Shown here one piece after another: positions 8,801-17,835 of a stretch of DNA of 64,000 nt. The DNA is from Aliikangiella marina. Lineage in GTDB: Bacteria; Pseudomonadota; Gammaproteobacteria; Enterobacterales; Kangiellaceae. The notes under the pieces were generated by a model. It searched no databases. It saw only the letters and a list, made by a program, of their open reading frames with translations, and was not told the origin of the DNA. The translations under genes were made by a program, and so were the position numbers. The stretch spans positions 186,001 to 250,000 of the forward strand of contig NZ_VIKR01000007.1 in NCBI RefSeq assembly GCF_007004765.1, read 5' to 3'. Every line of letters starts with the position of its first letter. Position 1 is the first letter of the stretch.

Positions 8801-10367
8801 CGTACAACCGAATCATCCAATCATCCCAAACCGCTTCTCCAGACTTGATATCAAAATCCCAGATACCGATCCCCGATGAGTCTGCCGCTAGTTGCATTCG
8901 TTGGATTGCTTTTTTTGCTTGCTCTGCCGATTCAACGCGCTCGGTAATATCGTAATTAGTCCCAATCATTCTGATCGGCTCACCTTGTTCATTTCTTTCT
9001 ACAATCGCGTCGGCTTTGATATGACGAACATTGCCATTAGGGTGTCTGACTCTAAATTCCGTATTAAATTTAGACTCGCCCCGTACCGCTGCTTCGTAAT
9101 CAGCAACAGCCCGTTCAATGTCATCAGGATGGACACCTTCTTCCCAGGCTTGGATAGCGCCCTTAAAGTTTTCCCGAGTCAAACCATAAAGGCGAATCAT
9201 CCAATCATCCCAAATCAGCTCATTGGTTTTTAAATCGAGCTCCCAAATTCCAATACCCGAAGAGTCGGCCGCTAATTGCATTTTTTGGTTGGCGGCTTTC
9301 ACCTTTTTTTCAGACTCAACTAAATCAGTAATATCGTAATTGATCCCCACCATCTGCACAGGGTGACCCACTGAATCCTTAACCACCATTGAAGCGACTT
9401 TAAGATAACGAAGGTCACCGTTTGGGTGGATCACTCGGATTTCAGTATCGAATTTTGCTTCACCGCGAATGGCGGCTTTAATTTGGTTAACGCATCTATC
9501 GAGATCTTCGGGATGGATCCCTTTCGCCATCGCAGCGCGGGGATTCTCAAAGGTTTCCGCTGTTAGACCATAGAGCCTTACCATCCAATCATCCCAAGTG
9601 ACTTGCTTGGTTTTGATATCAAGCTCCCAAACACCAATTCCGGCGGAGTTAGTTGCCAGACTCATTCTGTCCGATCGACTTTTTGATTTTCTAGCTAATG
9701 AACGGATCTGCTCAAATGAGAGCTGAATCATTTTTTCTACAGGTCTAAAAATGATAAACACTTCTAGTACCAAGATAATTAAAATAAATCCGCCGAACAT
9801 GTAAATAAGGTTTTGGACCCTTTCTGTTCGTTGAATAGCGGCACTTTCGTAGTGTGTGACCATTTGGTCGAGATCAGCAAGCAACCGATTAGTATTGTCT
9901 AACTGAAACTGCGCCAACCAATCATTATTAATTTGCTGACTCGTTTGAGCCGCAGCTAGTTGTTGCGCAGCTTGGGTAAACTCAATGACTCGCTTGTCTA
10001 AATTATGGGAAGGAGAAAAATACTGCTCAAACATCAATTGGTGCGCTTCACGGTTAGTCTCACTCACCGAAACGAGTTGTTGGTGACTGCTTAACATGAG
10101 CGCTGCAGAAAATTTTAATTGTTCAGCGACCTGCGCATTCGGTTGAGCGTTTAGAAGATATTTTTGATGTTCTATCGCCAGCCGACTGACCATTTGCGAC
10201 AACATACGCTGCCGTCCAGCTAAATTCACAATACTGGCGTCTTCCGCTTTGGTCGCGATCAATTGTTGTAAAAAATAGGTAGACACGGCGACTAAAATCG
10301 CGACAAGGGCAATTGCCGCGATATAACGAGTTCTGATATTTGATAGCAGCGTCGAAGTTTTTTGCAC
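5844..10367 (-). CDS. Hybrid sensor histidine kinase: PilJ-N-like sensor, 4 PAS, HisKA, HATPase, 2 REC, Hpt
   Basis: A 1507-residue inner-membrane protein. TM1 is at about 15-36 and TM2 at 187-207. They enclose a periplasmic helical domain with GRQRMLSQ (51-58), the type-IV-pilus/nitrate-sensor-like signature seen in PilJ and NarX N-termini. Four PAS modules follow at 235-746, each exactly 128 residues. HisKA has H763 in SHEIRTPMNG. HATPase has GTGLGLAI (942-949). The receivers have D1054 (VDYQMP) and D1216 (MDCQMP), and the C-terminal Hpt has H1370 in HTEKGVAANL. All phosphorelay residues are present, so a His-Asp-His relay is likely. No cognate regulator is adjacent, although a single-domain receiver protein lies at 44.3 kb. 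The signal is unknown. Confidence 0.92.
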   Translation of the reverse strand: MQKTSTLLSNIRTRYIAAIALVAILVAVSTYFLQQLIATKAEDASIVNLAGRQRMLSQMVSRLAIEHQKYLLNAQPNAQVAEQLKFSAALMLSSHQQLVSVSETNREAHQLMFEQYFSPSHNLDKRVIEFTQAAQQLAAAQTSQQINNDWLAQFQLDNTNRLLADLDQMVTHYESAAIQRTERVQNLIYMFGGFILIILVLEVFIIFRPVEKMIQLSFEQIRSLARKSKSRSDRMSLATNSAGIGVWELDIKTKQVTWDDWMVRLYGLTAETFENPRAAMAKGIHPEDLDRCVNQIKAAIRGEAKFDTEIRVIHPNGDLRYLKVASMVVKDSVGHPVQMVGINYDITDLVESEKKVKAANQKMQLAADSSGIGIWELDLKTNELIWDDWMIRLYGLTRENFKGAIQAWEEGVHPDDIERAVADYEAAVRGESKFNTEFRVRHPNGNVRHIKADAIVERNEQGEPIRMIGTNYDITERVESAEQAKKAIQRMQLAADSSGIGIWDFDIKSGEAVWDDWMIRLYGLTRESFKDGNTAWQKGVHPDDIDRVTEEIAEAIRGGKKYDTEYRVILPSGEIRHVKADAIVVRDEAGDAIQMIGTNYDITERVESERLLRKANERMQLAADSAELGMWELDLNTNQLTWDDWMFKIFKVNPEEFSGAYEAWAKTVHPDDLQEAGRQLQEALTQDKNLDNEFRIIWPNGEVRHIKAAALTRKDKAGNPVKLTGINYDVTDFKRTEEALIAARDQAEQAIHAKSAFLASMSHEIRTPMNGVLGMLGLLANSHLTEEQRHRTEVAKSSAESLLVLINDILDFSKIEADKMDLEFINFDIRRMLDEFAEGMAQQAQNKGLELILDIVGLNQSRVIGDPGRIRQIASNLVGNAIKFTEQGEVLIKAGLTELDEDNWRLDLMVSDTGIGIKQADQDKLFNAFEQVDASTTRHYGGTGLGLAIVKRLCRLMGGDVSMSSTLGMGSEFSCHIQLGKSKRSERILPRVDIRDLEVLVVDDNKTNREVLQGQLLNWGANVTLASSAEEALTICEKRFQDEQQQNFKIALVDYQMPKMDGVALGKKLRDEKRYQSMKLVMMTSMSFQGDAARMAKIGFSGYFPKPATTSDLFDALNVIVEDGEALAEAEPLLTRHYLNSLAREETDHLSADGEIDWPPDTTILIVEDNRTNQMVAQDILKLSGLESDVAANGQLALEQLQSYSNPSGYTMVLMDCQMPVMDGYETTKNIRDGHAGENNRSIPIIAMTAGAMKGDKEKCIKAGMNDYLTKPVDADALINKIVSWVFHQGKAKEVPFFEKVKVDDRVKEGAEEELSVDWDQPSALKRVKQQTLILVRLVESFIEDHVTRLEQIRAAIAQRDFATLKKIVHTEKGVAANLSANKLHKLCVALENAVEAQNEAETNRLFELIEESSVVLLQLFNQFLADNLDASAEIQITADESLASLLESIKQKLDDSMFIELEELEKLKRFAQGSQGDNRLIELSDLISRFEFQEAKQAIEVIMKQV
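8130..9665 (-). repeat. Four tandem PAS-module repeats of exactly 384 bp
   Basis: Within the hybrid kinase, the methionines opening each module are at residues 235, 363, 491 and 619, a constant 128-residue period. The modules share phrases such as MQLAADSSGIGIW, WDDWMIRLYGLT, GVHPDDI and MIGTNYDITERVES. Modules 2 and 3 are the most alike. This points to stepwise in-frame duplication with little length drift. Confidence 0.9.
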
Positions 10368-10429
10368 TGAAAAACCCTTTACTCACAATTGATTGCAATA
10401 CCTTTTTAAAATTTGGGTAGAGCGATTTG

Positions 10430-10463
10430 GCTTGTTGTTGGCCACCGACCGCCAACAACAAGC
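10430..10463. repeat. Perfect 13-bp inverted repeat upstream of the hybrid kinase
   Basis: Arms GCTTGTTGTTGGC (10430-10442) and GCCAACAACAAGC (10451-10463) flank an 8-nt loop. It lies 63 bp upstream of the kinase ATG and about 76 bp after the peptidase stop on the same strand. No T-run follows on either strand, so it is not a typical intrinsic terminator. It could be an operator, an attenuator or an mRNA-stabilising hairpin. Confidence 0.7.
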
Positions 10464-10538
10464 ACTTGCAAGTTTCAGGCTAGTCTATTGAAATATAGAC
10501 TATTTTTGAGAAAATATTAGGATTTACGCGCAATTTCG

Positions 10539-11816
10539 TTAGTTTAACGTAGCAGGCAAACGAGGACTGGATAGCAGTTTAGCAAAGCGGGCCCAGCGGC
10601 CTTGGCGCGTTTGGTCGGGTCCCGACTCAACCCATTGTTTAACCAAATCTTTTCCCCAGTTGTAATTGATCACATAAGCGCCATAAGCATCATAGAACTT
10701 AACTCGTTGTTTGGCCTTAGCTTCACTGGCGAGGGTATATTCTTGAAGCATTTTGGCTGCCGTTTCACCATCGATTTTCCCGTTAATATATAGGCGCGCA
10801 ACTTCGTTACTCGCATAAGTTAACTGGCTCAACAGTTGTGAAACAGCGTCATATTGATCAGCAAGTTTTGGATCAAGTCCAGCTAGCGGATATAGCACGT
10901 TACGTTCAAAATCGAGTTTCTCTTTTCCAGGGAAAGCCATCTCGATTCCATAATTGGCCGATCCTTCGGCGATAAGAGACTGGGGGCTGTAAAGCGGATA
11001 CACTGAATACTCAACCCAACCTCGTTTACGATACAGGTTGTCCTCTAAAAGGGCGTTGTAAGTATGATGTCCTGGATAGCCTTCATGGCAACCCAAATCA
11101 ATTGCTCGCGATATATCAATCGGTAACTCAACATTCATTTGAATGAGCGAGAAAGCATTACCCTTATACCAGTTGTATCCACTCCAGGGTTTGTCAGTGA
11201 CAAATTCAAGTTCGAAGCTTTCGTTTTCGAGCAGCTCAATAAATTGTTTAGTTCGGTCGCGACACCCTTTAATAGCAACGTCGAACACTGTTTTGAGTTT
11301 ATCTCTCGGAATCACAAACTGGCTTTTAAATTTTTCCACTCGACGACTCAAGCTTCCATCGCCCGGCAATAATTTATCGAGTTTCGAAAGTACCTCTCGA
11401 TAGGACTTTAAATCGTTTTGGGGGGCTTGCGTTCCATAAAGCGCTTGGCTTTGTTGGTCAAAATCAAACTTAGCACTTCCCAAAAGCATCAACGCTTTTG
11501 ACGATAAAGCAGTGAGCTGTGCATCAAGATAAGCAATGCGCAGTTGAATCATCTCATCATCACTAGTGTGTTGTTTGACAACGTCTTGCACATTCTTGGC
11601 CGCTATCACGATACTTTTTAAATCGATCGCTTTTTGTTTGGCATGTTCTCTCCATGCATCTGGACCATAATAGGCATCAACATAATTGGGATCGTGCTCG
11701 CCTAAAGCCAATGCTAATTGAACATATTGTTTAGCCGCTTCATCCAGTAAAGATTCAGCTTTGCAAGGCAAGACAATTAACAACGTTAGCAGTAAAAATA
11801 AAGTCGTTTTTTTCAT
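10539..11816 (-). CDS. Secreted zinc-peptidase-like protein (HExxPGHH type, DUF885-related)
   Basis: About 425 residues. The ATG at 11816 is chosen over an in-frame GTG at 11825 because AGAGGTG sits at ribosome-site distance from it. The N-terminus MKKTTLFLLLTLLIVLPCKA is a signal peptide. The core has GCHEGYPGHHTYN, an HExxx-HH motif of the kind found in DUF885 peptidases (HExxPGHH), followed about 40 residues later by AEGSANYGIE, the likely third zinc ligand. Metallopeptidase activity in the periplasm is inferred from these residues. Substrate is unknown. Overall similarity to classical DUF885 proteins looks low, so this may be a divergent branch. It reads in the same direction as trkH, 69 bp after that gene's start region boundary, and could be independently expressed. 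Confidence 0.65.
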   Translation of the reverse strand: MKKTTLFLLLTLLIVLPCKAESLLDEAAKQYVQLALALGEHDPNYVDAYYGPDAWREHAKQKAIDLKSIVIAAKNVQDVVKQHTSDDEMIQLRIAYLDAQLTALSSKALMLLGSAKFDFDQQSQALYGTQAPQNDLKSYREVLSKLDKLLPGDGSLSRRVEKFKSQFVIPRDKLKTVFDVAIKGCRDRTKQFIELLENESFELEFVTDKPWSGYNWYKGNAFSLIQMNVELPIDISRAIDLGCHEGYPGHHTYNALLEDNLYRKRGWVEYSVYPLYSPQSLIAEGSANYGIEMAFPGKEKLDFERNVLYPLAGLDPKLADQYDAVSQLLSQLTYASNEVARLYINGKIDGETAAKMLQEYTLASEAKAKQRVKFYDAYGAYVINYNWGKDLVKQWVESGPDQTRQGRWARFAKLLSSPRLPATLN

Positions 11817-11884
11817 TATTATCACCTCTTTAGATTCAACTGTTCGGTCGCTGGTTCTAGCAATTAATTACTTACTCATTGGCG

Positions 11885-13333
11885 CTAACTACGCCAAAAA
11901 TCTGGCGTGAATAAAACCAATAATGTAAAAATTTCTAGCCGGCCAAATAACATCGCTATTGACAATACCCATTTAGATAAATCGCTAATCCCGGCATAGT
12001 TTGCAGCGACCTCACCCAATCCAGGACCAAGGTTATTCATGCAAGCAGCGACGGCTGAAAAAGCGGTGACTTGATCCAGTCCATCTGCCATTAAAATTAA
12101 CATGAAGATAAAAAACAATACCACGTAGGTTGCGAAAAATCCCCAGACGGCTTCAATTATATTTTCTGATAAAACGGTTTCACCGACGCGAATTCTAAAA
12201 AACGCATTGGGATGAATCAGCTTTTTAATCTCCCGCGCTCCCTGTTTAAATAATAGGAGAAAACGAATCACTTTAATTCCGCCACCAGTGGACCCAGCAC
12301 AGCCACCAATAAAACTGGCAAAGATTAACAACACCGGGACAAATATCGGCCAAGTCGAAAAATTCTCCGTAGCAAAGCCAGTGGTCGTCGCGATTGAAAC
12401 CGTATGAAATAATCCATCAAGGGCTGCCTCCGAAAACCCTAAACCGCCTTGAAAGACCAAAACCAGGGTGACGATTAAAGCGACTACTCCAATGATACCT
12501 AAATAAACTTTAAACTCGGGGTCCCGCTTGTAGGGATCAATACTAAGCCCCCTGACCGCCGCAAAGTGAAGCGAAAAATTAACGCCACTAATGATCATAA
12601 AAACGATACAAATTAACTCAATTTGTGAGTTGTTAAAGTAACCAATGCTCTCGTCGTGGGTTGAGAATCCACCAATCGCTACCGTAGAAAAGCTGTGGCC
12701 AATCGCATCAAAAATACTCATCCCAGCGCCCCAATAAGCCAGAGCACAGGCAATGGTTAGACCCAGATAAATATACCAAAGCGCCTTTGCCGTTCCGGCA
12801 ATTCTTGGGGTTAATTTTGAGTCTTTCACCGGTCCGGGCGTTTCCGCTCGGTAAAGCTGCATACCACCAATTCCTAGCATTGGTAAAATTGCAACCGCTA
12901 AAACAATGATCCCCATGCCACCAAGCCATTGCAGTTGCTGACGATAAAACAAAACCGAGTGTGGCAGATCATCCAAACCAACAATGACCGTCGCCCCAGT
13001 TGTTGTCAAACCGGAGAAGGATTCGAATACCGCATCGGCAAGACCAAAATTATCGATTGAGCTGAGATATAGGGGAATAGCACCAAAAAGACTGAGTACG
13101 GCCCAAAATAAAACCACCACTAAAAAACCATCGCGCGTTCTTAGTTCACCGCGAACTTTCTTACGCGGTAAAAATAAAAATAAACCGGTTACCAAACTAA
13201 TCAAAAAACCAGAGAAAAAAGCACCGCCACCACCATCACCATAAATAACCGCAACCGCCAATGGGGGAACCATCGTGATGCTGAAGATCATCAATAAGAT
13301 TCCCAATATTCGGATGATTAGTTGGCTTTGCAT
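11885..13333 (-). CDS. trkH: Trk potassium uptake membrane subunit TrkH
   Basis: A 482-residue polytopic membrane protein. Four pore-loop repeats characteristic of TrkH/KtrB are visible: SGLTTTGATV, FSTVAIGGFSTHD, VSIATTTGFATENF and ACMNNLGPGLGEV. Each has the selectivity-filter glycine. It forms the ion-conducting dimer of the Trk system, which imports K+ and is gated by the cytosolic TrkA ring. The gene follows trkA by 89 bp on the same strand, so both subunits are encoded together, here at the end of the def-fmt-rsmB-trkA run. This is the usual gammaproteobacterial arrangement. Confidence 0.96.
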   Translation of the reverse strand: MQSQLIIRILGILLMIFSITMVPPLAVAVIYGDGGGGAFFSGFLISLVTGLFLFLPRKKVRGELRTRDGFLVVVLFWAVLSLFGAIPLYLSSIDNFGLADAVFESFSGLTTTGATVIVGLDDLPHSVLFYRQQLQWLGGMGIIVLAVAILPMLGIGGMQLYRAETPGPVKDSKLTPRIAGTAKALWYIYLGLTIACALAYWGAGMSIFDAIGHSFSTVAIGGFSTHDESIGYFNNSQIELICIVFMIISGVNFSLHFAAVRGLSIDPYKRDPEFKVYLGIIGVVALIVTLVLVFQGGLGFSEAALDGLFHTVSIATTTGFATENFSTWPIFVPVLLIFASFIGGCAGSTGGGIKVIRFLLLFKQGAREIKKLIHPNAFFRIRVGETVLSENIIEAVWGFFATYVVLFFIFMLILMADGLDQVTAFSAVAACMNNLGPGLGEVAANYAGISDLSKWVLSIAMLFGRLEIFTLLVLFTPDFWRS

Positions 13334-13422
13334 AATTGGTTTAGTTGGATCTTGATTTTAATAGTTAAGTTTAAAGTTTTGGCTAACTGTTAAATGAGCG
13401 TAAATGCCGGTGTTTTTTCAAA

Positions 13423-14796
13423 CTAGAAAAACGTTAGGTCAACTTGGAATAGTTGCTCTACATCAGCCACATATTTTTTATCGACCAAAAACAAAATAAC
13501 GTGGTCATTCGACTGAATCACGATATTGTGATGGGCAATGATAACTTTTTCATCTCGGACAATGGCAGCAATCGACGTTCCTCTTGGCAGCTCGATTTCG
13601 CCAATGGCCTTACCTACGACCTTTGATGTATCTTCTGTACCGTGTGCAACAGCCTCCATTGCTTCAGCAGCGCCACGTCTTAAAGAATAAACGTTTGCAA
13701 CATCACCACGCCGTATATGAGTCAGCAAACTACTGGTCGTTGTGTGCTGGGGTGATAAAGCAATATCAATTTCATTGCCTTGCAGTAAATCCGTGTAAGC
13801 GACTCGATTGATCAACACCATGGTTTTACGGACACCTAATCTTTTGGCCAACATGGCGGACATAATGTTCGCTTCATCTTTATTGGTCACGGCGATAAAG
13901 ACATCCATATGATCAATATTTTCGTCGATCAGTAACTCTTGATTACTAGCGTCACCATGCAAAACAATCGTATTTTCTAACTCATCACTAATTGACAAAG
14001 CTCGAGTCGGATCGGCCTCAATCAGTTTCACGTGGTAATTGTCCTCGAGTGATTTTGCCAACCCTTTACCGATGTTTCCGCCGCCAGCAATCATTATGCG
14101 CTTGTAGGGGTTTTCTAACTTTTGCAGTTCGCCCATCACTTGGCGTATATGATGACTTGCAGCAATAAAAAAGACTTCATCATCGGCTTCAATGACGGTA
14201 TCACCAGTGGGCATAATCGCCTTACCACGCCTAAAGATCGCGGCGACTCGCGTCTCAATATTTGGCATATGGTCTTTGAGCGCTGAAAGCGCATTGCCGA
14301 CAAGTAAACCACCATAATACGCCTTTACTGCAACCAACCGGACTCTGCCATCAGCAAAATCCACCACCTGGAGCGCTCCCGGGTTTTCCACCAAGCGACG
14401 AATATACTTAACTACCAACAACTCTGGAGAAATAACTACGTCAACCGGTAAGTTTTTTGAGTCAAATAGTTTCTTTTCTTGAAAGTATTCGGCGCTGCGC
14501 ACTCTGGCAATTTTAGTGGGGGTTTTGAAAATTGAATAAGCGACTTGGCAGGCAATCATGTTGGTCTCATCGCTGTTGGTAACCGCTATGATCATATCGG
14601 CGTCTTCTGCGCCGGCTTGCCTAAGAATATGAGGATGAGAGCCATAGCCGATGATCGTCCGCAAATCGAGATGATCTTGCAACGCCCGTAATTTTTTAGG
14701 ATTTGTATCCACGACGGTTATATCGTTGTCTTCACCAGCCAAACTAATTGCCAATGTACCGCCAACTTGACCTGCACCAAGAATGATTATTTTCAT
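13423..14796 (-). CDS. trkA: Trk potassium uptake regulatory subunit TrkA
   Basis: A 457-residue cytosolic protein with two RCK (TrkA-N plus TrkA-C) units. The first nucleotide-binding loop is [13 protein letters not shown] at the N-terminus, with an acidic strand end in VVDTN. The second is [14 protein letters not shown] near residue 233, followed by LIEAD. These bind NAD(H)/ATP and gate TrkH. Length matches the double-RCK family of gammaproteobacteria. It lies 86 bp after rsmB and 89 bp before trkH. Confidence 0.97.
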   Translation of the reverse strand: MKIIILGAGQVGGTLAISLAGEDNDITVVDTNPKKLRALQDHLDLRTIIGYGSHPHILRQAGAEDADMIIAVTNSDETNMIACQVAYSIFKTPTKIARVRSAEYFQEKKLFDSKNLPVDVVISPELLVVKYIRRLVENPGALQVVDFADGRVRLVAVKAYYGGLLVGNALSALKDHMPNIETRVAAIFRRGKAIMPTGDTVIEADDEVFFIAASHHIRQVMGELQKLENPYKRIMIAGGGNIGKGLAKSLEDNYHVKLIEADPTRALSISDELENTIVLHGDASNQELLIDENIDHMDVFIAVTNKDEANIMSAMLAKRLGVRKTMVLINRVAYTDLLQGNEIDIALSPQHTTTSSLLTHIRRGDVANVYSLRRGAAEAMEAVAHGTEDTSKVVGKAIGEIELPRGTSIAAIVRDEKVIIAHHNIVIQSNDHVILFLVDKKYVADVEQLFQVDLTFF

Positions 14797-14882
14797 TATA
14801 TGTCAATGTGTTATACAAGCTTTGTGCTTGCTGCTAACCATACACCTAATTCGTTAAAAATACCTAATCTAAATTCGTTTTA

Positions 14883-16187
14883 TCAAGACTTTTGCAAAGC
14901 GCACAAATAAAAACCATCCATTTGATATTCTCCCGGCAGAATTTGATAACCGACCGAAGCTCGCGAAGAAAGGTGTCGTGCGATGGGCTCCGGCATTACC
15001 TCAACCTTAGCAGAGTGGTTTTCTAAAAATGCTTGAACCTGCTGTTCATTTTCCGCTTTAAAAATCGAACAGGTTGCATACACGAGCCGTCCGCCTGGTT
15101 TTAATAGCGGCCAACATTTTTCCATTATGGTCTGCTGGAGACTAACTAAAGGCGCAATGTCAGTTGCTAATCTGTGCACCTTGATATCCGGATTGCGGCG
15201 AATTACGCCACTAGCGCTGCACGGCACATCAATTAATATGCGATCAAATTGCTGACCATCCCACCAGTCATCAACATGGGTGATGTCAGCAATTTTCAAT
15301 TGGCAATTCATGCCTAAACGCTCGAGTGTTTGAGAAATTTTTTCGGCGCGTTTTGCCGACATTTCTACTGCCGTTAACGCGATATCTGGCTGTCTTTGAA
15401 TGAGGTGAGTTGTTTTACCGCCCGGTGCTGAACACCCATCGAGTACCCGAAATCCGGGTTGTAAATCCATTAATTCCACTGCTAATTGAGCAGCCGCATC
15501 TTGTACGGTCACTTCACCGTCATTAAAGCCCGGTAACTGAGCAACATCCGTTGGATTCTCAAGTACCAGTCCATCCTGTGCAAGCGGGTGGGGCGCAGTG
15601 TTTACATTCAGTAAACTCAGTTTGGTTAAATATTCAGTTTTAGATGTTTTTAAATTGTTGACCCGTATCGTCATCGGCGCTTGGCGGTTGTTCTCTGCCA
15701 AAATGTTTTCGGCTTCATCTGGCCAATCTTGACGAATGCGCTTCACCATCCAACCGGGATGAGAAAACTGAAATTGAATCGACTTGGCTAGTTGAGTCTC
15801 TAAACTTTTCGCTTCTCTTTGGTAAGTCCGTAACACACCATTGACGATACCTGACGCCCAGCTTTTGTCGAGGGCTCTGGTCAGCTCCACCGATTCGCTA
15901 ATCGCGGCATGGTCGGGAATAGTAAGGTATTTCAACTGGTAAAGCCCACTAATTAAAACCATCAACACGTCGGTATCTTTTGTCCTTAAAGGCTTATTTA
16001 GTAGGTTAGTGGCTAGCGTATTCAGCTGATGGAAGAAACGCAAACTACCAAACAACAACTGCTTGGCGAGTCCTTTGTCTTTCGGATCTAGCTTGTCATC
16101 TTTTCGTGCCATAAGCTGGTTAACCGATACGCCGTCTTTGACGACTTGGGTAAGCCAGCGCACAGCCATTAATCTTGGATTAGTCAT
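14883..16187 (-). CDS. rsmB: 16S rRNA m5C967 methyltransferase RsmB
   Basis: A 434-residue protein with an N-terminal NusB-like RNA-binding domain (about 1-140) and a C-terminal SAM-dependent methyltransferase. The SAM loop is LDGCSAPGGKTTHL. The two catalytic-cysteine motifs of m5C methyltransferases are DVPCSASGV and YATCSIF. It modifies cytosine 967 of 16S rRNA. Its ATG overlaps the fmt stop by 8 nt, so it is translationally coupled to fmt. The def-fmt-rsmB-trkA order is conserved in gammaproteobacteria. Confidence 0.96.
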   Translation of the reverse strand: MTNPRLMAVRWLTQVVKDGVSVNQLMARKDDKLDPKDKGLAKQLLFGSLRFFHQLNTLATNLLNKPLRTKDTDVLMVLISGLYQLKYLTIPDHAAISESVELTRALDKSWASGIVNGVLRTYQREAKSLETQLAKSIQFQFSHPGWMVKRIRQDWPDEAENILAENNRQAPMTIRVNNLKTSKTEYLTKLSLLNVNTAPHPLAQDGLVLENPTDVAQLPGFNDGEVTVQDAAAQLAVELMDLQPGFRVLDGCSAPGGKTTHLIQRQPDIALTAVEMSAKRAEKISQTLERLGMNCQLKIADITHVDDWWDGQQFDRILIDVPCSASGVIRRNPDIKVHRLATDIAPLVSLQQTIMEKCWPLLKPGGRLVYATCSIFKAENEQQVQAFLENHSAKVEVMPEPIARHLSSRASVGYQILPGEYQMDGFYLCALQKS

Positions 16188-17139
16188 GGCGCCCTAGAAC
16201 CGGATGAGTCTCAAACCAGTCTCGGCGCGCATTAAGCAACGCCTCAGCGTTCATTGCTTTGCTGCCATCAGGTTGCAAAATTTGTAACCGCAATAACTGG
16301 CCATCTCCGCAGACTACATCGATGCCGGCTTTACTGAGCTCGACTACTGTGCCTGGCGTCTTGTTCGAAGCTTGGTCGAGCAACGCAGACTGCCAGACTC
16401 TGAGACGCTTTTCGCCAACGTAGCTAAAACACACTGGCCAAGCATTAAAGGCTCTTACTTTTCTTTCAATGGTGACGGCTGCTTGCTGCCAATCGATTTC
16501 AGCTTCTGCTTTATGAAGTTTATGCGCATAGTTTGCTGAGTCGTCATCCTGCACTTCGCCCAAATTATTTGGATTGAAATTCGCGAGAAACTGATTAATG
16601 GCTTCACCGCCAAGCTGCGCAAGTTTGTCGTGGAGACTCGAACCTGTCTCCGTTGCATCGATGGGGAGCTGTTTTACTAACAACATATTGCCTGTATCTA
16701 AGCCCTCATCCATCTGCATGATCGTAATGCCTGTGGTCTCGTCGCCCGCTTCAATTGCTCGATGGATTGGCGCTGCACCTCGCCAACGGGGAAGAATTGA
16801 GCCGTGGATATTAACGCAGCCAAATTGAGGGATATCTAATACCGCCTTGGGTAACAGTAGTCCATAAGCAACCACAACCATTAGGTCAGCGTGATAACTC
16901 GCTAATTGAGTAACTGCTGCTGGGTCTTTAAAGTTAACCGGTTGTTCTACTGGAATATCATTATCGAGTGCTAATTGTTTAACCGGTCCAGCCTGGAGCT
17001 TTTTGCCCCGTCCAGAAGGTCTGTCCGGTTGACAATAAACCGCACAAATATCGTGCCCTTCATCAATTAACGCTTTTAATGCGACAGCGGCAAATTCTGG
17101 TGTTCCAGCGAAAATAATCTTCAATTTCTGATCGCTCAT
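16180..17139 (-). CDS. fmt: Methionyl-tRNA formyltransferase
   Basis: A 319-residue protein. The formyltransferase core contains IFAGTPEFA at the N-terminus, the folate/catalytic segment NIHGSILPRWRGAAPIHRAI with the conserved N-x-H, and an aspartate in MDEGLDTG. A C-terminal OB-fold domain binds tRNA. It formylates initiator methionyl-tRNA with 10-formyl-THF before translation starts. It begins 6 bp after def on the same strand, so removal (def) and addition (fmt) of the formyl group are encoded together. Confidence 0.97.
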   Translation of the reverse strand: MSDQKLKIIFAGTPEFAAVALKALIDEGHDICAVYCQPDRPSGRGKKLQAGPVKQLALDNDIPVEQPVNFKDPAAVTQLASYHADLMVVVAYGLLLPKAVLDIPQFGCVNIHGSILPRWRGAAPIHRAIEAGDETTGITIMQMDEGLDTGNMLLVKQLPIDATETGSSLHDKLAQLGGEAINQFLANFNPNNLGEVQDDDSANYAHKLHKAEAEIDWQQAAVTIERKVRAFNAWPVCFSYVGEKRLRVWQSALLDQASNKTPGTVVELSKAGIDVVCGDGQLLRLQILQPDGSKAMNAEALLNARRDWFETHPVLGRHD

Positions 17140-17145
17140 CGAGCC

Positions 17146-17658
17146 TTACATCCTTGATTTTTTGGCCTTTTGTTCTTTTTCAAGCTTTTTGCGGATCCGT
17201 TGACGCTTGAGCGGCGAGAGGTAATCAACAAATAACTTACCTTGGGTGTGATCGAGTTCATGTTGGATACAAACTGCTAATAAACCGTCTGCATCCATTT
17301 GAAAAGGTTCACCGTTTCTATCAAGCGCCTTAATGGTTAGCTCGTCGGCACGCTCGACTTTGGCATAAACCCCCGGAAACGAAAGACAGCCTTCTTCCAT
17401 CTCCTCAACGCCCCTTAACTCAACGATCTCAGGGTTAATAAACACCAGCGGAGAGTCTTTGTCTTCTGAGACATCAATAACAAAAAGTTGTTTGTGGATG
17501 TTAACCTGGGTTGCCGCTAGGCCGATACCAGGGGCTGCGTACATGGTTTCGAACATATCGTCGATTTGTTTTTGAAGCGAATCGCCAAAATCTTCGACGG
17601 GTTTTGCCTGGTTCCTAAGTCGTTTATCAGGGTATTCAAGAATGGTTAATAATGACAT
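17146..17658 (-). CDS. def: Peptide deformylase
   Basis: A 170-residue metalloenzyme with all three family motifs: [17 protein letters not shown] (the cysteine binds metal) and QHELDH (two histidine ligands and the catalytic glutamate). It removes the N-formyl group from nascent proteins. A lysine/arginine-rich tail ([18 protein letters not shown]) is typical and may contact the ribosome. It is the first gene of a leftward run, divergent from the LysM gene. Promoters of both should lie in 17659-17835. Confidence 0.97.
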   Translation of the reverse strand: MSLLTILEYPDKRLRNQAKPVEDFGDSLQKQIDDMFETMYAAPGIGLAATQVNIHKQLFVIDVSEDKDSPLVFINPEIVELRGVEEMEEGCLSFPGVYAKVERADELTIKALDRNGEPFQMDADGLLAVCIQHELDHTQGKLFVDYLSPLKRQRIRKKLEKEQKAKKSRM

Positions 17659-17835
17659 GAAGCGGTTAACTCTGTGACGTAAGTTCTAGTAATTTCATAA
17701 GAAATACTGCTAAGATAATGATCATACTGGAAAATTTGTTGGAATTACACTGGGTATTTCAACAAAACTTAGGCTAAAATGGCTACAATAAGTTCAAATT
17801 TTAGCCGTCAGATAATACCAAAAGGGAACAGTACA

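Noticed and set aside
17779-17835. Earlier start for the LysM protein
   Set aside because: It would place 19 residues before a clean signal peptide, and ATG 17836 has a better ribosome site.
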